This document shows positions 1 through 5,057 of a stretch of DNA of 5,057 nucleotides, piece by piece. The stretch is from the NCBI GenBank assembly GCA_029884515.1, contig JAOUHR010000191.1, positions 1-5,057 of the forward strand, given 5' to 3'. The translations under genes were made by a program, and so were the position numbers. The notes beneath the pieces are model-generated. The model was given only the letters and a program-made list of their open reading frames with translations. It was not told the DNA's origin and did no database searches. Position 1 is the first letter of the stretch; the number at the start of each line of letters is the position of its first letter. This DNA comes from Gemmatimonadota bacterium. Its GTDB lineage: Bacteria; Gemmatimonadota; Gemmatimonadetes; Gemmatimonadales; Gemmatimonadaceae.

Positions 1-202
1 CGCGGAGGACCTCGCGTTCGCGTCGCCGACCGCGCTGCGGAACGCGATCCGCCGGCACCTCGGCACGACGGCCTCGGCGCTGCGGGCGGGTGAGGGGGAG
101 CGGATCGCCTGCGAGGGGTTCCGGCAGTGGTTGCGCGCGGCATCGCCCGCAGCATCGGCAGCGGGATCGCCACATGGGGTCACGATGAGTGACGTCGCGT
201 GA
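1..202 (+). CDS. C-terminal fragment of a probable AraC-type HTH transcriptional regulator
   Basis: This is the 3' end of a gene that begins before the window; the reading frame has its first full codon at base 2 and stops with TGA at 200-202, leaving 66 visible residues. The first part reads as the last helix-turn-helix of an AraC/XylS-type DNA-binding domain: a segment EDLAFASPTALRNAIRRHLG followed by TTASALR corresponds to the family pattern of alanine/glycine-F-x-S-x(3)-(F/L)-x-(R/K)-x-(F/I)-(R/K)-x(3)-G-x-(T/S)-(P/A)-x-x-(Y/L)-R. Known members bind DNA and control transcription of nearby genes. The remaining 30 or so residues are an Ala/Ser/Gly-rich tail with no recognisable domain. The sensor part is outside the window, so the signal cannot be named. 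It is codirectional with the lipoprotein gene 111 bases downstream. The AraC assignment is moderately sure; another HTH family with a similar helix cannot be excluded. Confidence 0.6.
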   Translation, partial: AEDLAFASPTALRNAIRRHLGTTASALRAGEGERIACEGFRQWLRAASPAASAAGSPHGVTMSDVA

Positions 203-301
203 GAGGAGCGGGAGCGGAGCGGAGGTACCCTGGCGGCACTCGGGCGGGCTCGGCGCACAGCCGGGCCCGTTCGAGCCGGGGATCCGTTCAACGCTCAGGC
301 G

Positions 302-308
302 AGGAGGT
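302..308 (+). promoter_or_regulatory. Strong Shine-Dalgarno site for the lipoprotein gene
   Basis: AGGAGGT lies five bases before the ATG at 314 and is a full-length match to the anti-Shine-Dalgarno sequence. It decides between two in-frame ATGs (314 and 332) in favour of the first. I see no convincing -35/-10 pair in the gap 203-313, so the promoter is either atypical or further upstream. Confidence 0.7.
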
Positions 309-310
309 GC

Positions 311-338
311 GCGATGCGATCGACGCGAGCGATGCGAT
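311..338 (+). repeat. Perfect 10-base direct repeat containing two possible start codons
   Basis: GCGATGCGAT occurs at 311-320 and again at 329-338, exactly 18 bases apart, so both copies hold an ATG in the same frame (314 and 332). It looks like a local in-frame duplication of the start region or a coincidence in GCGA-rich sequence. Only the first copy has a Shine-Dalgarno site. Confidence 0.6.
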
Positions 339-1051
339 GGGGGGTGGGCGCGGCCGTGGTGGCGGTGGTGGCGGCGTGCGGGGATGCGGTGGGGCCGCCC
401 GGGTCGGCGGGGGCGGGGCGGGACCTGGAGTTCGCGGTGCCGGTTGGGGCGATGGTGCTTTCGCACACGCAGGACACGCTGTCGCGTGCAGCGACGCCGA
501 TCGGCGCCGCCTCCGCGCTCGACGATGCCGGCGGAGTCTGGACGACCCCCAGGGTGGACGACTACTGGCTACGGGCCTGGTTCTCCGGATCCGTACTCGT
601 GCTCGAGTACGGCCTGCGCGGCGTGGGCACGGGCTACACGATCTCCCCTTCGGTCTCAGTGGTCGGCGCGAACAGTCAGCCGATCCCCATCTCGGAGGTG
701 AAAGGACTGGAGGAGGATACCGGGATTCTGATGTACTTCGAGCCGTCCGGGCGCGAACAGTGGGATACCCGGAGCACGTGCGGTGCGAGCGCGTCCGCGA
801 ACGCGAACTTCACGATCCGGGTGAGTCTCCCGATGCTCTCGAAGTACGCGGCGTGGAGCCTCACGGAGCAGTCGACGGCGAGGGCCAATCAGGCCCCCTG
901 TGCGCCCCCTCCGGCACCCACTGCGGGTGGCGAGGAGATCAGGGGCGATGAGCTCTATCTCTGCTGGTACAACGTCTGGGTGGACAGCCTGGGACGTGTC
1001 GTGGAATACGAAGAGCTCTACTGCGAGAAGATCGGCGGAATCGAGATGTAG
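314..1051 (+). CDS. Putative outer-membrane or periplasmic lipoprotein, function unknown
   Basis: A 245-residue protein with a bacterial lipoprotein signal: basic N-terminus (R2, R5, R8), hydrophobic stretch from about residue 10 to 20, and a lipobox ending VVAAC with the modifiable cysteine at residue 22, followed by GD. It should therefore be cleaved by signal peptidase II and anchored to a membrane; the Asp at position +3 rather than +2 does not force inner-membrane retention. The mature part has a Gly/Ala/Pro linker (about 23-38), then mixed, probably beta-rich sequence (81-185), a Pro-rich stretch near 197-203, and an aromatic/acidic C-terminus. Four further cysteines (156, 196, 217, 237) could form two disulfides. 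No known domain is recognised. The start at 314 is chosen for its AGGAGGT; ATG 332 is a weaker alternative that would still leave a lipobox. It is first in a likely three-gene unit of exported proteins, 40 bases before the next gene. Confidence 0.8.
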   Translation: MRSTRAMRWGVGAAVVAVVAACGDAVGPPGSAGAGRDLEFAVPVGAMVLSHTQDTLSRAATPIGAASALDDAGGVWTTPRVDDYWLRAWFSGSVLVLEYGLRGVGTGYTISPSVSVVGANSQPIPISEVKGLEEDTGILMYFEPSGREQWDTRSTCGASASANANFTIRVSLPMLSKYAAWSLTEQSTARANQAPCAPPPAPTAGGEEIRGDELYLCWYNVWVDSLGRVVEYEELYCEKIGGIEM

Positions 1052-1091
1052 TTCGCCATCCCACACCTTCGCCTGACCCAAGGAGCTTCCA

Positions 1092-1532
1092 ATGAACCTG
1101 TCACGCTACTCATTCTTCGCCGGCGCAGCCGCGGTGCTGCTGCTGCTCTGCGCCACGACGTTGTTCGCACAATCCACCGGAAGGGTGCGCGTCGCGCTCG
1201 TCGAAGCGCTCTCGTCCCCGGATGCCCGGGCGGAGATCCTCCGATTCTCCGAGCCCGGCCAGCGAGACATCATCCTCCTTCCGGCATCCTCGGCGAATCC
1301 GCTCGATCTTGCCGCGGCCCTCGAGCTCTACCGTCGGCAGGCAGGGCGCACGACCGCGAAGCCGGGTCTCGTCGGCCGCACAACGCTGACGGTGCAGCGA
1401 GGGGCCGAGCACCTGCGGCCCGAGTCGGTCCGCCGGGCGGTCCAGATGCTGCGGGCGGTGCAGGGCAGCGGCGAGGTCCGGATCGGCAACCTCGGTCGCG
1501 GCCGGTGGGAGGAGTTCGATGTCACTCCTTGA
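1092..1532 (+). CDS. Small secreted protein, function unknown
   Basis: A 146-residue protein with a classical export signal: MNLSR start, a hydrophobic core at about 8-26 that includes an LLLL run, and a probable cleavage after LFA at residue 26, leaving a mature protein of about 120 residues beginning QSTG. The mature part has no transmembrane segment and no cysteine. It has a short beta-like start (RVRVALVEAL), an Asp/Ala/Leu-rich region that looks helical (70-85), a basic middle (Arg/Lys at 81-107), and a helix-like segment ESVRRAVQMLRAVQ (111-124). No known domain is recognised. AAGGAG at 1080-1085 lies six bases before the ATG and supports the start. The last 14 bases overlap the start of the next gene, which implies translational coupling, so the two products may work together. 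Confidence 0.8.
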   Translation: MNLSRYSFFAGAAAVLLLLCATTLFAQSTGRVRVALVEALSSPDARAEILRFSEPGQRDIILLPASSANPLDLAAALELYRRQAGRTTAKPGLVGRTTLTVQRGAEHLRPESVRRAVQMLRAVQGSGEVRIGNLGRGRWEEFDVTP

Positions 1533-2799
1533 TCGGCGTCGCCCTGGCTCCACGGCGCCGCGGATCGTCCTGTGCACGGCTCTCGTCGTGGCATTCGCCA
1601 CGGCGGGAGCCGCTCCGACGTCACGCGTCGCTCCTGTCGAAAGGCGGGCGGCCACAGAGTGCGCCGATCGGCTTGCCGGCGTGCCGGTGGCGCCGAGTTG
1701 GTATGTGGCGCCGATGGCAGCGGCCACCCTCGACGACGCAGCGCTCTTCCTCGGCTGGCCGTACTACCAGTTCGCGCCGCGTTCCGACACGCTCACCGTG
1801 CTGGATACGGGGGCGGTCGGATTCATCGCACGACGCGCCGGGGCGGTCGCAGGTGTTGCGCAGCCGGTGCAGGGACTCCGGATGGAGGACCCCAGGCTCC
1901 GGCGTGTGTCGGGAGACGCTGTGGACGTGGTCTTCGCCGCCACGATCGACCGCGCCACGCCGAGTGAGCGCCTAAGCGGACTGACCCTCTGGGGTGGGCG
2001 CCTCGATCGCGACGGCTGGCACGACGTGTCACGGGTGGCGCAGCTCGGCAAGCGATCCGTCGCGGCCCGCCAGATCGCGGGCGACGGTGCCTCGTACCGG
2101 GACGAATTGGTCGCGGGGGTGCTGGACCTCAATGACGAGTTCGCGCACAGCCGTTTGGTGCTCATCCGCGGCCGTTCGGGTGCTTGGCGCGTCGAGTACC
2201 CGTTGCCCACGCTCATCAACGCGACCTATCTCGACCTGCTCAGGTTCCGCGACACGCTCTGGATCGCCACCATCGCGGAAGCAGTGGACGAGAGCGCTGG
2301 TCGGATCCGGACCGGGATCTGGCTCAGCTACCAGTCAGGAGCCGGGTGGGCGGCGCCGCGCCTTGTCCGCGAGGACGACATGCAGAGGATTCGAGAGCCG
2401 CGACTCATAGGGTCGCGGGAGGGGCTAGTCGTGGCATGGCGCGACCGCGATCCAGCGGGAGCGGTGCTCCGTTGGCGCGGCGCAGGGGCGCGCGAGAAGG
2501 AGAAGCCGCACGAGCGGCGGATCGCCTCCTTCCTCACTCGAGGAACGGAGTCCTTCTCGAATCTCTTGAGCGCGGGAGAGGATGACACGACAGCCGCGAT
2601 CTTCGAACTGACTCCGGACTCGAGCTTCGTTCGCGCCCGCGTGCGCACCGTGGTGAGCATGCCGGCCCTCGTGATGGGCCCCGCGACCGCACCCATCGCC
2701 ATCGCACCGGCGAGCGCGGGTCCGAGCGGCCCGTATCCAGTCTGGCTCGAGCAGTTCGATCTCCGTTGCATGCTGGCCGCGGACGGCTCGCGGAGGTGA
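1519..2799 (+). CDS. Secreted protein with beta-propeller-like repeats, function unknown
   Basis: A 426-residue protein. A basic N-region (R6-R8, R15) and a hydrophobic core (16-31) ending AGAA suggest signal peptidase I cleavage near residue 31, so the product is probably periplasmic or secreted. The mature protein repeatedly shows short strands followed by Gly/Asp-rich turns and a Trp: DRDGWHDVSRV (163-173), RSGAWRVEYPL (219-229), LWIATI (247-252), QSGAGWAAPRLV (272-283), EGLVVAWRDRD (301-311). This spacing recalls BNR/sialidase-like beta-propellers, but no catalytic residues can be assigned, so no enzyme activity is claimed. Only two cysteines remain after processing, C48 near the N-terminus and C417 near the C-terminus; a disulfide between them could close the propeller ring. 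The ATG at 1519 sits inside the preceding gene behind GGAGGAG (1508-1514) and overlaps it by 14 bases, typical of coupled translation in an operon. Confidence 0.8.
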   Translation: MSLLDRRRPGSTAPRIVLCTALVVAFATAGAAPTSRVAPVERRAATECADRLAGVPVAPSWYVAPMAAATLDDAALFLGWPYYQFAPRSDTLTVLDTGAVGFIARRAGAVAGVAQPVQGLRMEDPRLRRVSGDAVDVVFAATIDRATPSERLSGLTLWGGRLDRDGWHDVSRVAQLGKRSVAARQIAGDGASYRDELVAGVLDLNDEFAHSRLVLIRGRSGAWRVEYPLPTLINATYLDLLRFRDTLWIATIAEAVDESAGRIRTGIWLSYQSGAGWAAPRLVREDDMQRIREPRLIGSREGLVVAWRDRDPAGAVLRWRGAGAREKEKPHERRIASFLTRGTESFSNLLSAGEDDTTAAIFELTPDSSFVRARVRTVVSMPALVMGPATAPIAIAPASAGPSGPYPVWLEQFDLRCMLAADGSRR

Positions 2800-2811
2800 G
2801 GGTCCCGGGGT

Positions 2812-2838
2812 GTGTCACCGAGGGGTCCGCGCTATCCT
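2812..2838 (+). promoter_or_regulatory. Candidate leaderless promoter for the MBL-fold hydrolase
   Basis: TATCCT at 2833-2838 matches four of six bases of the -10 consensus, including TA at the front and the final T, and ends 7 bases before the ATG at 2846. This is the spacing at which transcription would begin at the start codon itself. A weak -35-like GTGTCA (2812-2817) lies 15 bases upstream of it, shorter than the usual 17. No Shine-Dalgarno sequence is found at the right distance, which fits a leaderless mRNA. Confidence 0.4.
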
Positions 2839-2845
2839 TCGACTC

Positions 2846-3724
2846 ATGCCCGCCCCAACCCCCCTTCACGAATCCCGCCTCCTCGGCGACCTCCGCATCC
2901 ACGCCCTCCAGGCCGGCGGCCAGCGCCTGGACGGCGGCGCGATGTTCGGCGTCGTCCCGAAACCGCTCTGGGAGAAGCGTATCCCGGCCGACGAGCGGAA
3001 CCGCATCGCACTCGGCATGCGCTGCCTGCTGATCGAGCACCCCGACGGACTGGTGCTGCTCGACACCGGCGTCGGCAACAAGGAGAACGAGAAGTTCCTC
3101 GACATCTACGGGGTGGAGGCGAGTGTCGCGGGACACCGCTCGATGCTCGACGCCGCACTCGTCGCGGCGGGGTTCGTCGTCGCCGACGTGAAGTACGTCA
3201 TCAACACGCACCTGCACTTCGACCACGCCGGCGGCAACACGATGCTCGGGGCGGACGGCGCGCCCGAGCCGACGTTCCCGAACGCGCGCTACTTCGTGCA
3301 TCGGGGCGAGATGCGCTGGGCGACGCACACCAACGAGCGGACCGCGGCCAGCTACTTTCCGCCCAACTGGGAGCCCCTCATCACGAGCGGCCAGCTGGAG
3401 ATGGTGGAATCGGGGCGCGACCTCGTGCCGGGCATCCGGATGCACCCCACCCCGGGCCACACGCCGGACCACCAGAGCATCCTGGTGGACGGGGGAGGGG
3501 ACACGGCCATCTTCCTCGCGGATGTCTGCCCCACCACGGCGCATGTGCCGCTGCCGTGGATCATGGGCTACGACGTGGAGCCGCTCCGCACCTTGGAGAC
3601 CAAGCGGGCCCTGTGGAAGGACGCCCTCGACGCCAACTGGCTGCTCGTGTTCGAGCACGATGCCCGCACCGCGTGGGGCCGGCTGGCGCAGGGGGAGAAG
3701 GGGCTCGAGGTCCGCGCGCCCTAG
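2846..3724 (+). CDS. Metallo-beta-lactamase-fold hydrolase, lactonase/glyoxalase II-like
   Basis: A 292-residue MBL-fold protein with a complete dinuclear metal site: H122, H124, D126 and H127 in THLHFDHAGG, then H205 in PGHTPDH, D226 in FLADV and H271 in FEHD. LLDTG (71-75) is the usual strand and turn before the first motif. The ligand set and spacing resemble the branch that includes N-acyl-homoserine lactonases and other zinc-dependent lactone or ester hydrolases; the real substrate cannot be read from the sequence. An N-terminal stretch GGAMFGVVPKPLWEK (30-44) looks like a conserved subfamily feature over the active site. There is no signal peptide, so it is cytoplasmic. ATG 2846 is chosen over GTG 2810, which would add twelve residues of unlike sequence; neither has a good ribosome binding site, but a -10-like element precedes 2846. 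It stands alone: the exported-protein genes end 46 bases before it and a terminator lies downstream at 3951-3988. Confidence 0.9.
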   Translation: MPAPTPLHESRLLGDLRIHALQAGGQRLDGGAMFGVVPKPLWEKRIPADERNRIALGMRCLLIEHPDGLVLLDTGVGNKENEKFLDIYGVEASVAGHRSMLDAALVAAGFVVADVKYVINTHLHFDHAGGNTMLGADGAPEPTFPNARYFVHRGEMRWATHTNERTAASYFPPNWEPLITSGQLEMVESGRDLVPGIRMHPTPGHTPDHQSILVDGGGDTAIFLADVCPTTAHVPLPWIMGYDVEPLRTLETKRALWKDALDANWLLVFEHDARTAWGRLAQGEKGLEVRAP

Positions 3725-3777
3725 GATGCCGGCGGCCGGTCGCGCCCGAAGTGTCCAAACGCTTGCGTCCCCGAGGC

Positions 3778-3806
3778 TTGACCTGACCTGCCTCACCCGC
3801 CAGATT
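3778..3806 (+). promoter_or_regulatory. Candidate promoter for the infC-rpmI-rplT operon
   Basis: TTGACC (3778-3783) matches five of six bases of the -35 consensus and is followed, after exactly 17 bases, by CAGATT (3801-3806), which keeps the key second A and last T of the -10 box. The stretch 3802-3826 is the most AT-rich part of this intergenic region. GACAAT at 3812-3817 is an alternative -10 but lacks a matching -35. Transcription would start near 3813 and give a leader of about 210 bases. No other plausible promoter is seen between 3725 and the terminator. Confidence 0.35.
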
Positions 3807-3950
3807 CAACGGACAATCAATCCAAGTGGGTGAGCGTGAGCTCGCCCCACCCTCTGGCCTTCGCGCTCCTGCAGCCCATCGCAGTGCCGTCGTGCTGCAG
3901 GAGTCCTGAAGCTCTCGACCCGCCGGCCGCTGGCCCGCGGGATCGCGCGT

Positions 3951-3988
3951 GACGCGGACTCCGAACCAGGGTCCGCGTCTTGTTTTTT
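3951..3988 (+). terminator. Intrinsic terminator upstream of infC (terminator or attenuator)
   Basis: GACGCGGAC (3951-3959) is perfectly complementary to GTCCGCGTC (3971-3979). The stem can grow by a T-G and a C-G pair to eleven pairs around a 7-base loop (3962-3968). It is followed directly by TTGTTTTTT (3980-3988), the only long T-run in the window. It would end transcripts coming from the hydrolase gene. Because it sits only 34 bases before the infC start codon, with no room for a promoter plus ribosome binding site after it, it must also lie inside the infC transcript and so probably works as an attenuator. Confidence 0.85.
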
Positions 3989-3998
3989 CGCTGCCGTA

Positions 3999-4015
3999 CT
4001 CCTCCATCTCAGGAG
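3999..4015 (+). promoter_or_regulatory. infC Shine-Dalgarno site with a complementary upstream arm
   Basis: AGGAG at 4011-4015 lies seven bases before the ATC at 4023 and is the site that fixes the unusual infC start. It is perfectly complementary to CTCCT at 3999-4003, giving a possible 5-pair hairpin with a 7-base loop that would hide the site. CAGGAG (4010-4015) is also complementary to CTCCTG in the 5' arm of leader hairpin 2 (3866-3871). The ribosome binding site is well supported; its occlusion is only a possibility. Confidence 0.6.
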
Positions 4016-4022
4016 CCGTCGT

Positions 4023-4541
4023 ATCCAGGACACCACCAAGCGGGGCCCCCGAATCAACCGGCAGATCCGTATCAGCCCGGTTCGGGTGATCGGCGCGGAC
4101 GGCGCACAGCTCGGCGTGCTCGAGGTGGACGTCGCGCTCAACATGGCGGTCGAGGCAGGCCTCGACCTCGTCGAAGTCGCGCCGCTGGCGCGTCCGCCGG
4201 TGGTCCGCATCATGGACTACGGCAAGTACAAGTTCGAACAGGCCAAGCAGGCGCGGCAGGCCAAGAAGAAGCAGCACGTGATCCAGCTCAAGGAAGTGAA
4301 GTACCGTCCCGGCATCGAGAAGCACGACTTCGACACGAAGACCAACCGCGCCCGCGGCTTCATCGGAGACGGCAACAAGGTGAAGGTGACGTTGATGTTC
4401 CGCGGCCGGCAGATCGCTCATCCTGAGCTCGGCATGGCCGTGGTCGAACGGGTCGCCCAGAACCTGGCGGACGTCGCGAAGATCGAGACCGCGGCCAAGC
4501 TCGAAGGGAAGGCCCTCACCATGATCCTCACGCCGAAGTGA
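4023..4541 (+). CDS. infC: Translation initiation factor IF-3, with an ATC start codon
   Basis: IF-3 binds the 30S subunit, keeps subunits apart and checks the start codon and initiator tRNA. The 172-residue product has the family's usual length and two-domain plan: N-domain from about 11 to 75 ([14 protein letters not shown], then [20 protein letters not shown]), the signature [14 protein letters not shown] at 62-75, a Lys-rich linker (about 76-85), and a C-domain with [18 protein letters not shown] and [11 protein letters not shown]. The first conventional start codon in frame is GTG 4086, which would remove 21 residues, including the conserved INRQIR segment. In frame, no ATG, GTG or TTG exists between the stop at 3837 and 4086. 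ATC 4023 has AGGAG seven bases upstream, and ATT/ATC/ATA starts are a known hallmark of infC that lets IF-3 limit its own synthesis. It is first in the operon, 13 bases before rpmI; thrS, often its upstream neighbour, is absent. Confidence 0.95.
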   Translation: MQDTTKRGPRINRQIRISPVRVIGADGAQLGVLEVDVALNMAVEAGLDLVEVAPLARPPVVRIMDYGKYKFEQAKQARQAKKKQHVIQLKEVKYRPGIEKHDFDTKTNRARGFIGDGNKVKVTLMFRGRQIAHPELGMAVVERVAQNLADVAKIETAAKLEGKALTMILTPK

Positions 4542-4554
4542 GAAAGGCGGACAT

Positions 4555-4752
4555 ATGCCGAAGATGAAGACCCACAAGGGCGCCAAGAAGCGCTTTTCGA
4601 TCACCGGGACGGGCAAGGTGCGCCGGCTGAAGGCGTTCAAGAGCCACATCCTGACCAAGAAGACCTCGAAGCGGAAGCGCAACCTCCGCCGCCCGACGAC
4701 CGTTGCGACGAACGGCGAAGCCAAGAACCTGAAGCGCCTGTTGCAGGCCTGA
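4555..4752 (+). CDS. rpmI: 50S ribosomal protein L35
   Basis: A 65-residue, very basic protein of the usual L35 length. It opens with the family signature [20 protein letters not shown] and continues with the Arg/Lys-rich KSHILTKK and SKRKRNLR segments that contact 23S rRNA in the large subunit. AAAGGCGG (4543-4550) lies four bases before the ATG and serves as its ribosome binding site. The gene starts 13 bases after the infC stop and ends 12 bases before rplT, the standard order infC-rpmI-rplT. In this operon in other bacteria, L35 is made in step with L20 through coupled translation; the tight spacing here fits that. Confidence 0.97.
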   Translation: MPKMKTHKGAKKRFSITGTGKVRRLKAFKSHILTKKTSKRKRNLRRPTTVATNGEAKNLKRLLQA

Positions 4753-4764
4753 GGAGACACTTCC

Positions 4765-5057
4765 ATGCCACGCGTCAAGTCGAACGTCGTGCGCCTCAAG
4801 CGCAAGAAGCAGATCATGAAGGCGGCCAAGGGCGCCTTCGGCGGCCGGTCGAAGCTCTGGAAGGCCGCGAAGGAGACCGTCGAGCGCGGCTGGGTGTACG
4901 CCTACCGCGATCGCAAGAACAAGAAGCGCGACTTCCGCAAGCTCTGGATCATGCGCATCAACGCCGCCGCGCGGTTGAACGACATGACCTACTCCACGTT
5001 CATCAACGGCCTGCAGACGGCCGGGATCGAGGTGGACCGGAAGATCCTCGCCGACCT
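4765..5057 (+). CDS. rplT: 50S ribosomal protein L20, truncated by the window edge
   Basis: The first 98 residues of L20 are present; the family is about 115-120 residues long, so only the last 20 or so are missing beyond the window. L20 is an early 23S rRNA-binding assembly protein of the large subunit. Recognisable conserved parts are the basic N-terminal extension ([23 protein letters not shown]), [20 protein letters not shown] (46-65), NAAARLN (66-72), YSTFINGL (76-83) and DRKILADL (91-98). Where many family members have an ARARHKKIL segment in the N-terminal tail, this one has [16 protein letters not shown] (4751-4756), overlapping the rpmI stop codon, is a good ribosome binding site eight bases before the ATG. 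In several phyla L20 also binds its own operon mRNA as a repressor, which is relevant to the leader at 3813-4022. Confidence 0.97.
   Translation, partial: MPRVKSNVVRLKRKKQIMKAAKGAFGGRSKLWKAAKETVERGWVYAYRDRKNKKRDFRKLWIMRINAAARLNDMTYSTFINGLQTAGIEVDRKILAD

Larger units (their letters stand above)
3813..4022 (+). promoter_or_regulatory. Structured 5' leader of the infC operon, candidate L20-type attenuator
   Basis: The 298 bases between the hydrolase and infC hold no credible protein gene but contain successive inverted repeats. Hairpin 1: 3826-3850, with GTGGG/CCCAC and GAGC/GCTC arms, one bulged C and a GTGA (GNRA-type) tetraloop. Hairpin 2: 3866-3875 with 3894-3903, ten perfect pairs (CTCCTGCAGC/GCTGCAGGAG) and an 18-base loop. 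Hairpin 3: 3916-3945, eight pairs with one bulged A plus an inner GGCC/GGCC. Hairpin 4: the intrinsic terminator. An alternative helix of seven perfect pairs, GGAGTCC (3900-3906) with GGACTCC (3956-3962), would consume the 3' arm of hairpin 2 and the 5' arm of the terminator, so it could act as an antiterminator enclosing hairpin 3. In known systems, L20 binds infC or rpmI leaders and represses the operon. The binder here and the switch itself are inferences; the helices are read by eye without energy calculation. Confidence 0.5.

Noticed and set aside
179..193. Small inverted repeat GTCAC/GTGAC at the end of the AraC-type gene
   Set aside because: Five pairs only, inside coding sequence and without a T-run; neither a terminator nor a convincing operator.
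199..951. Alternative + strand frame of 250 codons overlapping the lipoprotein gene
   Set aside because: It starts with a poor ribosome binding site, is extremely Gly/Arg-rich, and conflicts with the frame that has a lipobox and AGGAGGT.
2795..2819. Inverted repeat GGTGA/TCACC after the propeller-like gene
   Set aside because: Too short (five pairs, 15-base loop) and without a T-run to be called a terminator.
2812..3786. Alternative + strand frame of 324 codons over the hydrolase
   Set aside because: Its product is Pro/Arg/His-rich low complexity; it is the out-of-frame shadow of the MBL-fold gene.
2534..3796. Long open frame of 420 codons on the minus strand
   Set aside because: It is antisense to the MBL-fold hydrolase, whose metal-binding motifs prove the + strand frame; no domain is recognisable in the antisense product.
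3899..3912. Second AGGAG in the leader as the ribosome binding site of a leader peptide
   Set aside because: No ATG, GTG or TTG follows at a usable distance; the motif is better explained as the 3' arm of hairpin 2.
3561..4829. Long open frame of 422 codons on the minus strand
   Set aside because: It lies antisense to infC, rpmI and part of rplT, which are certain, and encodes low-complexity Arg/Leu-rich sequence typical of a shadow frame in GC-rich DNA.

Overview
The window is GC-rich bacterial chromosome, all read from the + strand, with no mobile element, tRNA, rRNA or CRISPR array. Strong G/C third positions, AGGAG-type ribosome binding sites, a lipoprotein and two secreted proteins without recognised homologues, and one candidate leaderless gene suggest a diderm, high-GC environmental lineage. 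Gemmatimonadota is my best guess, from the general style of the proteins rather than from a marker gene.

Left part (1-2799): the tail of a probable AraC-type regulator ends at 202. Three cell-envelope or exported proteins of unknown function follow: a 245-residue lipoprotein (314-1051), a 146-residue protein with a signal peptide (1092-1532), and a 426-residue secreted protein with beta-propeller-like sequence (1519-2799) whose start overlaps the end of the previous gene. Short gaps, good Shine-Dalgarno sites and the 14-base overlap suggest one transcript.

Middle (2800-3724): a metallo-beta-lactamase-fold hydrolase with all metal ligands intact. Its best start (2846) has no ribosome binding site, but a -10-like hexamer lies 7 bases upstream, so the mRNA may be leaderless.

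Right part (3725-5057): about 300 bases without a protein gene, then the translation operon infC-rpmI-rplT (IF3, L35, L20; L20 runs off the edge). infC has no conventional start codon in the right place. It appears to start at an ATC (4023) behind a good AGGAG, matching the known use of rare start codons by IF3 genes for self-control. The preceding leader holds a series of hairpins ending in a clear intrinsic terminator only 34 bases before the start codon. A 7-base-pair alternative helix could compete with that terminator. This resembles the L20-controlled attenuators known upstream of infC operons in other phyla and is the most interesting item in the window.
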